A stretch of 64,000 nucleotides of DNA, taken from positions 1,364,001 to 1,428,000 of the forward strand of contig NZ_JIAD01000001.1 of the NCBI RefSeq assembly GCF_000688015.1, read 5' to 3'. The number at the start of each line of letters is the position of its first letter. Positions within the stretch are counted from its first letter, which is position 1. The notes under the pieces were generated by a model, which saw only the letters and a list, made by a program, of their open reading frames with translations, was not told where the DNA came from and ran no database searches. Source of the stretch: Eubacterium sp. AB3007. GTDB lineage: Bacteria > Bacillota > Clostridia > Peptostreptococcales > Anaerovoracaceae. Both the position numbers and the translations under genes were made by a program. This document shows, piece after piece, positions 42,930 through 50,932 of the stretch.

Positions 42930-42958
42930 TTGACATCCCATTCCCGCAAGACTATAAT
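42930..42958 (+). promoter_or_regulatory. Consensus promoter of the glycosylase-MATE unit
   Basis: TTGACA - 17 bp - TATAAT, a perfect sigma-A match, about 100 bp before the start. Confidence 0.85.
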
Positions 42959-43061
42959 ACTGTTCGGAGAAACCGCGGCGGCGGGCGACACACACCATGC
43001 CCGCCGCCGCAACAGCATACACCGCGGTTGCCACCGCAACCGCCCCCAAAAGGAGGCCCCC

Positions 43062-43700
43062 ATGCGCCAGCACCAGACCCACGGTTTCGGACCCGTCTTT
43101 AACGAGAACAGCAGGATCCTGATCCTGGGCAGCTTTCCGTCTGTGAAATCCCGGGAACAAAACTTCTACTACGGGCACCCCCAGAACCGGTTCTGGAAGG
43201 TCATCGCTGCCCTGACTGGCGAGCCGGTGCCGGTCGCAGTCAACGGCCCGCGTGGAAGTGCCGGCGAAGCGATACCGACCAACGCCGGGACCCCAGTCGG
43301 CTCGCCGACATCCGGCAACGCGGCATCCGGCAACGCGGCAACCGGCGGCGCGGCGACCGAGCCTCCCGGGGAAGACCCACTGGTCGCCGCCCGCCGCGCG
43401 CTGGTGCTCCGCCACGGCATTGCCCTATGGGACAGCATCGAAAGCTGTGAGATCGAGGGCTCCAGCGATGCCAGCATCCGCGGCATCGTCCCGGTGGACA
43501 TCGCCCGGATCACGGAACACTGTGCCATTCAGGTGATCGTCGCCAACGGTGCTGCCGCACAGAAATATTACGACCGCTATCTGCGCCCCGTCACAGGGAT
43601 GGAGGCGATTCGCCTGCCCTCCACCAGCCCGGCCAACGCCGCCTGGTCACTGGAACGGCTGATCGACGCCTGGCAGGAGGCGCTGGGCGACTATCTCTGA
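43062..43700 (+). CDS. DNA-deoxyinosine / mismatch uracil glycosylase (Mug-like) with insert
   Basis: 212 aa from the ATG after AGGAGG. UDG-superfamily fold: GFGPVFNENSRILILGSFPSV, YYGHPQNRFWKV, LWDSIESCEIEGSSDASI and LPSTSPANAAWSLERL. It removes hypoxanthine or uracil from DNA. An insert at about 58-105 is a Gly/Ala/Thr-rich low-complexity stretch encoded by GC-rich repeats (GGCAACGCGGC units), unlike the compact family form; it is probably a surface loop that does not block the active site. Confidence 0.85.
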   Translation: MRQHQTHGFGPVFNENSRILILGSFPSVKSREQNFYYGHPQNRFWKVIAALTGEPVPVAVNGPRGSAGEAIPTNAGTPVGSPTSGNAASGNAATGGAATEPPGEDPLVAARRALVLRHGIALWDSIESCEIEGSSDASIRGIVPVDIARITEHCAIQVIVANGAAAQKYYDRYLRPVTGMEAIRLPSTSPANAAWSLERLIDAWQEALGDYL

Positions 43701-43763
43701 TCGCTGCCCGGTGGCGGGCGTTGGGCGATGGGGCGGCGAAGGCTTTGTGCGAAAGGAACTGAC

Positions 43764-45104
43764 ATGGAAAAAGAAGACAAGCGAATCATCACCATGCGTG
43801 ACGAAGTCCCCCACAAGGCGGTCCTGAAGATGGGCCTGCCGCTGGTAGCGGGCATGTTCATCATGGTGCTTTACAATTTGGTAGATACCTTCTATATCGG
43901 CATGCTGCCGGGGGATTACCAGATGGCTGCCGTCAATCTGGGCTACCCGGTGATGATGATCATGATTGCCTTTGGCAACATGGTGGGCACCGGCGCCTCC
44001 TCCCTCATCGCCCGCAGCCTGGGCGCGGGTAACACAGACAAAGCCGAGCACACCCTGCTGGCCGGCTACCAGGTCACCCTGGTCCTCAGCCTTCTCATTG
44101 CCGCCACAGGACTGGGGCTGCTGGATTCCATCGTCCGCATGCTGGGGGCCGCCGCCGAAACGACAGCCTACACCAAGGCTTACGTACAGGCACTGTTTCT
44201 GGGAGATTTCTTCCTGATCGGCAACTACTCCTTCGGCCAGCTCCTGCGCGCAGAAGGATCCGTGAAATACTCCGTCATCGGCATGGTACTGGGCACCGTG
44301 GCCAACGTGGTGCTGGACCCGCTTTTCATCTTTGGACTGCATATGGGTGTACGGGGCGCTGCCATCGCCACCGTGCTGGGAAACGCGCTGGGCGTCGCCC
44401 TCTTCCTTGTCTACTATGCCAGAAGAAAGACCCTCCTGACTTTCCATCGCTACCACCTGCGACCAGACCCTGCCATCATCGGTGAGATCTTCCGGGTGGG
44501 TCTGCCCGCCTCTCTGGAGACGCTGCTGACCAGCGCCACCTTCGTGGTACTGAACAATCTGGCGGTAGGCTACGGCGAACTGACAGTAGCCGCCATGGGC
44601 ATCTCCCAAAAAATCATGTCTCTGGGCAGCTACGTTTATCAAGGGTTCGCTGCCGGCCTGCAGCCTCTGATGGGATACAACTACGGTGCTCGCAACTACC
44701 CCCGCATGCTCCGGCTGCTAAAGGCCAACATTCTGGTCATCGGGGGCATAGAGCTTTGTGTCATGGGGATCTTTGGGCTCGGCGCACCGCTGCTCATCGG
44801 GCTGTTCACCCAGAGTACGGAGGTCATCGCCATTGGAAGCAAGGTGCTCCGCATCAACATGTGGATCCTGCCCTTTGTGGGGGCGATCTCCAGCTGCCGC
44901 GCCACCTTCCAGTCCATAGGGAAGCCGCTGTACGCCCTGGGGATCACCATTTGCCGCCAGCTTGTGCTGTTCATTCCCCTGCTTCTGCTGTTCAACCGGT
45001 TGTGGGGGTTTCTCGGACTGCTTTGTGCACAGCCTGTCACGGAGTGCGTGATGATGCTGGCCGCGACCTGGCTTCTTCGCCGCTACATCCGGGCGCTCTA
45101 TTGA
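43764..45104 (+). CDS. MATE-family efflux transporter
   Basis: 446 aa, twelve membrane segments in two repeats (LPLVAGMFIMVLYNLVDTFYIG; LPASLETLLTSATFVVLNNLAV, each given in part). Typical MATE features include MVGTGASSLIARSLGAG. A Na+ or H+ driven multidrug exporter. ATG after AAAGGAAC; 63 bp after the glycosylase. Its stop codon overlaps the promoter of the next gene. Confidence 0.92.
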   Translation: MEKEDKRIITMRDEVPHKAVLKMGLPLVAGMFIMVLYNLVDTFYIGMLPGDYQMAAVNLGYPVMMIMIAFGNMVGTGASSLIARSLGAGNTDKAEHTLLAGYQVTLVLSLLIAATGLGLLDSIVRMLGAAAETTAYTKAYVQALFLGDFFLIGNYSFGQLLRAEGSVKYSVIGMVLGTVANVVLDPLFIFGLHMGVRGAAIATVLGNALGVALFLVYYARRKTLLTFHRYHLRPDPAIIGEIFRVGLPASLETLLTSATFVVLNNLAVGYGELTVAAMGISQKIMSLGSYVYQGFAAGLQPLMGYNYGARNYPRMLRLLKANILVIGGIELCVMGIFGLGAPLLIGLFTQSTEVIAIGSKVLRINMWILPFVGAISSCRATFQSIGKPLYALGITICRQLVLFIPLLLLFNRLWGFLGLLCAQPVTECVMMLAATWLLRRYIRALY

Positions 45105-45129
45105 CAAAGCCTTCGTCCTGTGCGATACT
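45101..45129 (+). promoter_or_regulatory. Promoter of the secreted-protein gene
   Basis: TTGACA - 17 bp - GATACT; the -35 box contains the MATE stop codon TGA and an ACAAAGC motif. Confidence 0.7.
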
Positions 45130-45172
45130 TTGGCCAGAAGAAGTTATACGACAGTTACAGAGGAGGACGCCT

Positions 45173-45847
45173 ATGGTAAACACAGGAAAGAGATTATTCT
45201 TCGTCACAGTACTGACCTTTGCTCTGCTGGTCACCATGTCGCTGCCGGCGTTCACACAGACCGCATCGGCTGCGTCCCGTCCAATGGACAAGAAATTGAC
45301 TGTTTTCTATTACAAGACCGGAGACAAAGAAGCCAATCGCATCTGGCTGAACCCGGAGTTCAAATTCACCAAGAGCAAGTCCAGCAAAAAGAAGGTAGCT
45401 GTGATCAAACACGACAAGATGCAGGGCTATTATCTGCAGATCAAGAAACCTGGCAAAACCAAACTCACCCTCTACGCCAAGAAATGGAATGGAAAGAAAT
45501 GGTCCAAGAAAGCCAAGAAATACAAGACAAAACTTACGGTGATCACCTACACCAACGGCTTTTCCAGTTTCAAGGTAGGAAGCACCCAATACGCAGGATT
45601 CTTCAACGCAAGCTCTGATTATTCTAATGATGCGCACAAGGGACTCCACGGTACGATCAACATCATCCCTTCCAAGGACTGGAAACTGATCTACATCGGT
45701 GGCTGGGACAGCAAGACCTCGAAAGAACTCAAACTGCATAACGGCAGCTCCGTGGACATCGACGAAGGTCAAATCTTTGCCATTATGAAGCACAAGAAGA
45801 GTGGTGTCGAATTAGAGTTTTTCAATATGGCGAACCTGGATGGTTAG
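45173..45847 (+). CDS. Secreted Lys-rich protein with Ig-like fold, unknown function
   Basis: 224 aa from the ATG after AGGAGGA. Signal peptide 1-35 (ending ASAA). The middle (KKVAVIKHDKMQGYYLQIKK, KPGKTKLTLYAKK) resembles bacterial Ig-like (Big_2) strands, very rich in Lys. The C-terminal 90 residues (FSSFKVGSTQYAGFF ... LIYIGGWDS ... VELEFFNMANLDG) are not recognised. No anchor signal, so it is probably released or held by charge. Single gene with its own promoter and terminator. Confidence 0.65.
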   Translation: MVNTGKRLFFVTVLTFALLVTMSLPAFTQTASAASRPMDKKLTVFYYKTGDKEANRIWLNPEFKFTKSKSSKKKVAVIKHDKMQGYYLQIKKPGKTKLTLYAKKWNGKKWSKKAKKYKTKLTVITYTNGFSSFKVGSTQYAGFFNASSDYSNDAHKGLHGTINIIPSKDWKLIYIGGWDSKTSKELKLHNGSSVDIDEGQIFAIMKHKKSGVELEFFNMANLDG

Positions 45848-45864
45848 GATAGATAGTCATCAGT

Positions 45865-45913
45865 GGGGATGTCCCAAAATACGGAATCATACCGTTTGGG
45901 ACATCCCCTTTTT
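45865..45913 (+). terminator. Terminator of the secreted-protein gene
   Basis: GGGGATGTCCCAAA and its complement form a 14-bp stem followed by TTTTT on the plus strand, in the gap to the convergent aminotransferase gene. Confidence 0.88.
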
Positions 45914-45915
45914 CG

Positions 45916-47079
45916 TTACTGCAATTCCGGCACAGCGGCGATCCGGTCGAAGGCCTCCCCCAGCCGTTCTACGCTGACGGTACATGCGATCCGCAGGAAC
46001 CCTTCGCCGCAGTCTCCAAAGGCGTTGCCCGGCAGGGTCAGCACGTGGGCCTTCTCCAGGAGCAGAGCGCTGGCATCCTCGCTGGAAAGGCCGGCGGCCT
46101 TGCAATTGATGAACAGGTAGAATGATCCCTTGGGCGGGTACAGCACACTGAGCTTTGGGATCTGGTTGACCCGCTCCGCGGCATAGAACATCCTTTTCCG
46201 ATACTCCTCTACCATGGGCGGCTGGATCTCCTTACGGTTCCGCAGGGCGAACAGTGCTGCCCGCTGGGACACTGACGGCGCGGTGAACACAACGTTCTCG
46301 TTGATCTGCTGGACCACCCGGATGATCTCTGCCGGTGCGATGATGTTGCCTACGCGCCAGCCTGTCATGGTGAAGTTCTTGGAGAAGGAGTTCAGGACGA
46401 TGGTGCGCTTACGCATCCCCGGCAGGGACGCGAAGGGCACGAACTCCGTCTGATAGCTGAATGCCGTATAGATATCGTCGGCAATGACCAGCAGGTCGTA
46501 CTTCTCCGCAATTGCCGCAATCTTCTCCATGGTCTCTGTGGTCAAACAGTTACCTGTTGGGTTGCTTGGGGAGTTGATGATAAGCGCCTTGGTGCGCTCG
46601 GTGATCAGCCCCTCCAGGCGCTCCACACTGATCTGGAAATCTTCTTCCTCATAGGTGGGAAGTTCCACCGGGATGCCTCGGGCCAACTCCACCTGCTGTG
46701 GATACGGTGTGAAAAACGGTGCCTGCAGGATCACCTCGTCGCCATCGTCCAGGATGGCTTCCAGCACCAGATACATTCCTTCGCAGGCGGAGGTGGACAC
46801 AAAGATCTCCTCATCTGCGACCTCCATACCGAACTCTTCTCTATAGTAATCTGAGATGGCTGCCCGCAGCTCCGGATCTCCCCGGAAATCGGTGTACTTG
46901 GTGTGTCCCTCCCTGGCGTCCCGGAACGCCGCCTCGATGATCCGGCTGTCGGTGATCAGATCCGGATCTCCCAGGGACAGGTCGATCACATCGCTGAATT
47001 TCTTTGCCATCTCATCCGACTGGCCCATAGCAGTGGACTTGTCCTTCCAATACCGCTTGGCGATGTACTTATTCTTCAT
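45916..47079 (-). CDS. PLP-dependent aminotransferase, class I
   Basis: 387 aa, fold type I. STSACEGMYLVLEAILDDGD, NSPSNPTGNCL, VIADDIYTAF and NSFSKNFTMTGWRVG with the PLP Lys, and FLRIACTVSVERLGEAFDRI near the end. Aspartate/aromatic-type subgroup; the amino acid used cannot be told from sequence. It starts directly after the stop of the other aminotransferase, so the two were one operon before IS605 entered. Confidence 0.88.
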   Translation of the reverse strand: MKNKYIAKRYWKDKSTAMGQSDEMAKKFSDVIDLSLGDPDLITDSRIIEAAFRDAREGHTKYTDFRGDPELRAAISDYYREEFGMEVADEEIFVSTSACEGMYLVLEAILDDGDEVILQAPFFTPYPQQVELARGIPVELPTYEEEDFQISVERLEGLITERTKALIINSPSNPTGNCLTTETMEKIAAIAEKYDLLVIADDIYTAFSYQTEFVPFASLPGMRKRTIVLNSFSKNFTMTGWRVGNIIAPAEIIRVVQQINENVVFTAPSVSQRAALFALRNRKEIQPPMVEEYRKRMFYAAERVNQIPKLSVLYPPKGSFYLFINCKAAGLSSEDASALLLEKAHVLTLPGNAFGDCGEGFLRIACTVSVERLGEAFDRIAAVPELQ

Positions 47080-48084
47080 TTAAATCTCCTTCAGGAACTC
47101 TGCGAACAGGTCCAGACCGGTCTTCAACTCCTTGGAATCAAAGGCATAACCGATGCGTACGGCCCCTTCCATCTCAAAGCACTCGCCTGGGGTGAATAGC
47201 ACGCCTTTCTCAGCAAGCAGCCTCTCACAAAGCTCTCTGGACCCCATTTCCTTACCGTAGTAAACCAATGCGGTGGTACCTGCTTCTGGTTTCTGGTAGT
47301 AGACTCCTGGAGTGGCATTCACCCAGTCGTCCAGGATCTGCCGATTGGTGAGCACGATCTTGCTGTTGCGGGCCAGCAGAGCGTCCTTGTTCTTCAGGGC
47401 CAGCGCAGCCAGACGATCATCGATCACCGGGCAGCTGATGGTGTCATAGTCCCGGCGCTCGTGGCAGCGGGCGATGAGCGATCCGTCCTTGCAAACGAAC
47501 CACCCCAATCGAACGCCTGCCATGGCAAAGGTCTTGGACATGCTCCCGACGGAAATGCCCTTCTCGTAGATATCCACGATGGATGGCATATAGCTGCCGT
47601 CCTCGGTGATACCCCGGTATACCTCGTCGCAGAGAACGTAGGCATCCACGCTGCGGGCCACCTCGACGATGGCTTTCATTTGCTCCAGGGGCATCACGGA
47701 ACCGGAGGGATTGTTAGGACTGTTGAGGGTGATCATTCTGGTATTATCATCTACCAGGCTCTTCAGCAGGTCGATGTCCGGCAGAAAGTGGTTCTCCAGA
47801 TTCAGAGGCACGATGCGCACCTCTGCTCCCAGGGACTCGGGGATCGAGTAGTGCTGCTGATAGGTGGGCATGACGGAGATCATGTTGTCGCCCGGCTCGA
47901 TCAGGGTATTGATCACGTGATAGTTGGCTCCGATGGCACCGTGCATAGGCACGATGTCCTCCGCCTTCACGTCCTGGTACAGGCTGGCGATGCCAGCCAG
48001 CAGCTCCGGCGAGCCTTTGATGTGGCTATAGCTGAGCCTCATGTCTGCCAGATTGTACCTGCACTTCGTCTCGTGATCATCCAT
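47080..48084 (-). CDS. PLP-dependent aminotransferase, 5' end split off by IS605
   Basis: 334 aa from the first in-frame ATG; the frame reads on as VERWMDDHETKCRYNLAD to the IS605 boundary at 48096. PLP Lys in SMSKTFAMAGVRLGWF, NSPNNPSGSV, CDEVYRG. The missing start lies beyond the element: the stretch at 49902-49922 encodes MNIKTFN preceded by GGGAGG. Joining the two gives MNIKTFN-VERWMDDHETK, a normal N-terminus for this family. Only about 11 codons are lost, but the ribosome site and promoter are gone, so expression now depends on the element or an internal start. Confidence 0.85.
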   Translation of the reverse strand: MDDHETKCRYNLADMRLSYSHIKGSPELLAGIASLYQDVKAEDIVPMHGAIGANYHVINTLIEPGDNMISVMPTYQQHYSIPESLGAEVRIVPLNLENHFLPDIDLLKSLVDDNTRMITLNSPNNPSGSVMPLEQMKAIVEVARSVDAYVLCDEVYRGITEDGSYMPSIVDIYEKGISVGSMSKTFAMAGVRLGWFVCKDGSLIARCHERRDYDTISCPVIDDRLAALALKNKDALLARNSKIVLTNRQILDDWVNATPGVYYQKPEAGTTALVYYGKEMGSRELCERLLAEKGVLFTPGECFEMEGAVRIGYAFDSKELKTGLDLFAEFLKEI

Positions 48085-48096
48085 CCAACGTTCAAC

Positions 48097-48240
48097 TGTG
48101 ACATGCTCCCACCACTTTCGCTATGCCTAGAAGTGGGGGCTTCTCGCTCAAGACAGATACTTCTGTCAGTATCAACGAGCTATCCCCGTGTGCCCCACGG
48201 TTCTGTTTTCTTCGTATTACTTTTGTATTTATGATGCCAA
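48097..48240 (-). ncRNA. Predicted omega RNA (right-end RNA) of tnpB
   Basis: The 3' region after the tnpB stop up to the element end contains the stem CCCCCACTTC...AGTGGTGGG. In this family the right end yields the TnpB guide scaffold, with the guide taken from flanking DNA; here that would begin GTTGAACGTTGG inside the aminotransferase gene. Position inferred, 5' end unknown. Confidence 0.55.
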
Positions 48241-49326
48241 AACTCTTATCGCTTCCTCCCGGATATTGATCGCTGCATTGACATCACGATCCATAGTATT
48301 TCCGCAGCTGCATCGATAGACCCGGTCTCTCAGACGCAGGTCCTTCCGGATCCTCCCACAGCAGCTGCATCGCTTGCTCGACGGGAAGAAACGGTCTACC
48401 TTCACAAGGTTTCCCCCTCGGTCCTCCAACTTATACTCCAGCATGTCCCGGAACATCCCATATCCGTTGCCCATCACGCTCTTCCCAAAATGCATGCTCC
48501 GACTCATCGCTTTCATATTGATGTCTTCCACTCCGATCACATCATAGCGGTCCGCCAGATCTCTACTCAGCTTATGCAGATAGTCCTTCCTTTGGTTCCG
48601 CACTTTCTCATGACAGACTGCCACTTTCCGCTTTTGCCTGACGTAGTTGTGGCTCCCTTTCTCACAATGGCTGAGCTTCCGCTGCTCCCTCGCAAGCCGC
48701 TCCTCTGCCTTCCGATAGAATCCCGGATACGCTGCTCTGCTTCCGTCAGAGAACACCGCCAGTCCATCCATCGCATAATCGATCCCCAAACATCTCTTCT
48801 CTTCTATCGTTCCTTCCGCTTGGCTTTCACATTCCGGAACTTCAAACAGCAGCGATGCAAAGTATTTCCCACTCGCCTCTTTGCTTACCGTAACGGACTT
48901 CAGCTTCCATTCGCCCGGGATCTCCCGATGCACCTTGATTCTCACCATTCCGATCTTCGGCAGCCGGAGCTTCTTCCCCTCGACACGAATGTTCCCATTC
49001 ACTACATTCGTCGTATAGCTGCGTTTGCTGTGATGCTTCGACTTGTATCTCGGATATCCGATCCCTCTTCGGTCTCTGTGATTTCGGAAGGCTGCTTCCA
49101 GATCTATCTGCACATTGCATAAAGCGAGAGAATCGACTTCTGACAGCCACGGATACTCTTTCTTGTACATCGCGGGCCGCGGTCTTACCGGCTCCCCCAG
49201 GACATCTCCCGTCATTCGGTCGGAGAGCATCCGGTTATACAGAAAACGGCAGCATCCGAAGGTCTTCTCCATCATTACTTCCTGGTTCCTGGTCGGTCGG
49301 ATCCGACACTTTACCGCGCGATTCAT
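48229..49326 (-). CDS. tnpB: TnpB RNA-guided nuclease
   Basis: 365 aa from the ATG overlapping tnpA (ATGA). N-terminal wedge/REC region (MNRAVKCRIRPTRNQ), RuvC residues Asp in CLGIDYAMDG, Glu in VIGVEDINMKAM and Asp in MDRDVNAAINI, plus zinc-finger cysteines in CSCCGRIRK ... YRCSCG. All three catalytic acids are present, so it should be an active guided nuclease that helps retain the element. Family behaviour is known; activity here is inferred. Confidence 0.92.
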   Translation of the reverse strand: MNRAVKCRIRPTRNQEVMMEKTFGCCRFLYNRMLSDRMTGDVLGEPVRPRPAMYKKEYPWLSEVDSLALCNVQIDLEAAFRNHRDRRGIGYPRYKSKHHSKRSYTTNVVNGNIRVEGKKLRLPKIGMVRIKVHREIPGEWKLKSVTVSKEASGKYFASLLFEVPECESQAEGTIEEKRCLGIDYAMDGLAVFSDGSRAAYPGFYRKAEERLAREQRKLSHCEKGSHNYVRQKRKVAVCHEKVRNQRKDYLHKLSRDLADRYDVIGVEDINMKAMSRSMHFGKSVMGNGYGMFRDMLEYKLEDRGGNLVKVDRFFPSSKRCSCCGRIRKDLRLRDRVYRCSCGNTMDRDVNAAINIREEAIRVLAS

Positions 49327-49727
49327 CTCTTCTCCCCCTGACTCTCGATATACTGCCGAATCACTTCGATGGGGGCACCGCCTGCTGTCATCAGGCAGAA
49401 ACTCTGGCTCCAGAACGCTTCCTTCCACAGTTTATTCCGAATCTCCGGAAACTCTTTCTTCAGCAGTCTGCTGCTTGCGCTTTTATACGCATTGATGAAC
49501 TTGCTGATCTCTGTGGCGGGGATCGCCCGGAACATGACATGGACATGGTCCCGATCATGGTTCCATTCCTCCAACGTGATCCCGTAGCCCAATGCGATCC
49601 GTTCGAAGATCTCTCTTCCTCTCATCGATATATCATGATCGATGACTTTCCGCCGATATTTGGTGACCATGATCAAATGGTAATAAAGTGAATATACTGA
49701 ATGCTGATTATGATCCAATTCTCTCAT
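49323..49727 (-). CDS. tnpA: IS200-type Y1 transposase
   Basis: 134 aa, HUH single-strand transposase: HVH at residues 61-63 (HDRDHVHVMF), catalytic Tyr126 in VIRQYIESQ, and the usual start YSLYYHLIMVTKYRR. Intact. It excises and inserts single-stranded DNA 3' of TTTAAC-like targets. Coupled to tnpB by a 4-bp overlap. Confidence 0.94.
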   Translation of the reverse strand: MRELDHNQHSVYSLYYHLIMVTKYRRKVIDHDISMRGREIFERIALGYGITLEEWNHDRDHVHVMFRAIPATEISKFINAYKSASSRLLKKEFPEIRNKLWKEAFWSQSFCLMTAGGAPIEVIRQYIESQGEKR

Positions 49728-49901
49728 TGTCCCGCCTGTTCTCTTTCATTCGACTGAATTGATTTCTTTCCTACATTATAACACAATCGAGAGATGGGAA
49801 CAAGTGTTCTTTTTTATTTTTGATGATTTTTCATTTTCTGCCGCTCAAGGCAATTCATCCCGCCACCTATAGAGGATGGGGGATTTCTTGCTGAGATTTT
49901 T

Positions 49902-49922
49902 GTTAAAGGTCTTGATATTCAT
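49902..49922 (-). pseudogene. Orphan 5' end of the split aminotransferase
   Basis: ATG plus six codons (MNIKTFN), preceded by GGGAGG, then cut by IS605 within TTTAAC. The frame is continued at 48096. The original ribosome site remains here and would now translate a short peptide running into the element. Confidence 0.85.
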
Positions 49923-50036
49923 TCCGTACCTCCCTGGAAATGGTGTTCCGTTTACTTAACTGAGTTCAGTATAGCACGGATCAACTCTACGTCGTTTGTA
50001 AGTTACACAATAATATACCGCATTTTTTGGTTTTTT

Positions 50037-50930
50037 CACAAAGCCGGAGTCGCCGGCCTTGCCTGCAAACAGGTGATATACAACGTGCTCCCAGAGGAGG
50101 TGCTCCGTTACGGCGAGGAGCACAGCTTTCCGATTTTCCTCATCGAGGAAGGCTCCTGGTTTGAGAATATTATCTTCGAGATCATGACCGCTGTGGAGCA
50201 GGATGACGCCAGATATCTGTCCGAAGACCTGCTCCGGAACATGGTCCACGGGACGGCCGCGGCGGGCGACATCGACACTGCCCGCCACGGGATCTCCCTG
50301 CTTTTGCGCCGGTCGGTGTCCGCTCTCTACCTGAAGAGCCCAGAGCTTGACATCGCCCGTATTTACCGTGCCTACTATATGAGCAAACACCTGAAGAAAA
50401 AGGCTCTGGTAATCAGGTATGATGGCGGACTGTTTCTGCTGATCACCTCGGACCAAAGCACCGAGGAAGCCCACCGGGTGGTTCTCCAGGAGGCGCTTGA
50501 GCAGCTCCGGATCCCGTCCGAAGCGTCACACACCCTCCTCAGCCAGGTCCACCCGGCTGGGAATCTGGATGTCGCCATCCGCCAGGCGTGGTACGGGCGG
50601 ATGGCAGGCTTTGTGCGGGGGGAAGGACTCAGCCGCTACGAAGAACTGGGCGCCTACGCGGCGCTGATGCCCCTGGCCGGCACCACAGAATTACGGGAAT
50701 ACGCGGCACGCTGCCGGGAGCAGCTGGATGGCTACCAGGAAACCATCTCCGCATACGTAAAAGGCGGCGGCGACATCCTCACTGCCGCCGCCGCTCTGCA
50801 CTGTCACGCCAACACCGTCCGCTACCGACTGGCCCGGATGAAGGAACTGCTGGGCTCCCCGGACCGGACCGACCACGAGCTGTTCCGGGATCTGGCTGTG
50901 GCGTACATGGTGTGGATGATGGAGGAGTAG
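50037..50930 (+). pseudogene. PucR-type regulator, 5'-truncated
   Basis: The reading frame encodes HKAGVAGLACKQVIYNVLPE, matching the middle of the PucR N-terminal domain, followed by EEVLRYGEEHSFPIFLIEEG, a GGDEF-like middle part and a complete C-terminal PucR HTH (TAAAALHCHANTVRYRLARM). Roughly the first 80-90 residues normal for the family are missing, and the DNA 5' of 50030 is unrelated. A GTG at 50073 could restart translation. Truncation next to the IS605-hit operon suggests local rearrangement. Confidence 0.7.
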
Positions 50931-50932
50931 AC

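Larger units (their letters stand above)
48097..49901 (-). mobile_element. IS200/IS605-family element, complete
   Basis: 1805 bp, with tnpA and tnpB in order on the minus strand. The 5' side is TTTAAC (49907-49902), the known target type of IS605, and there is no target duplication: removal restores an aminotransferase reading frame exactly. Subterminal stems are present at both ends (CCCCCATCC...; CCCCCACTT...AGTGGTGGG). No ACAAAGC motif occurs in it. Confidence 0.93.
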
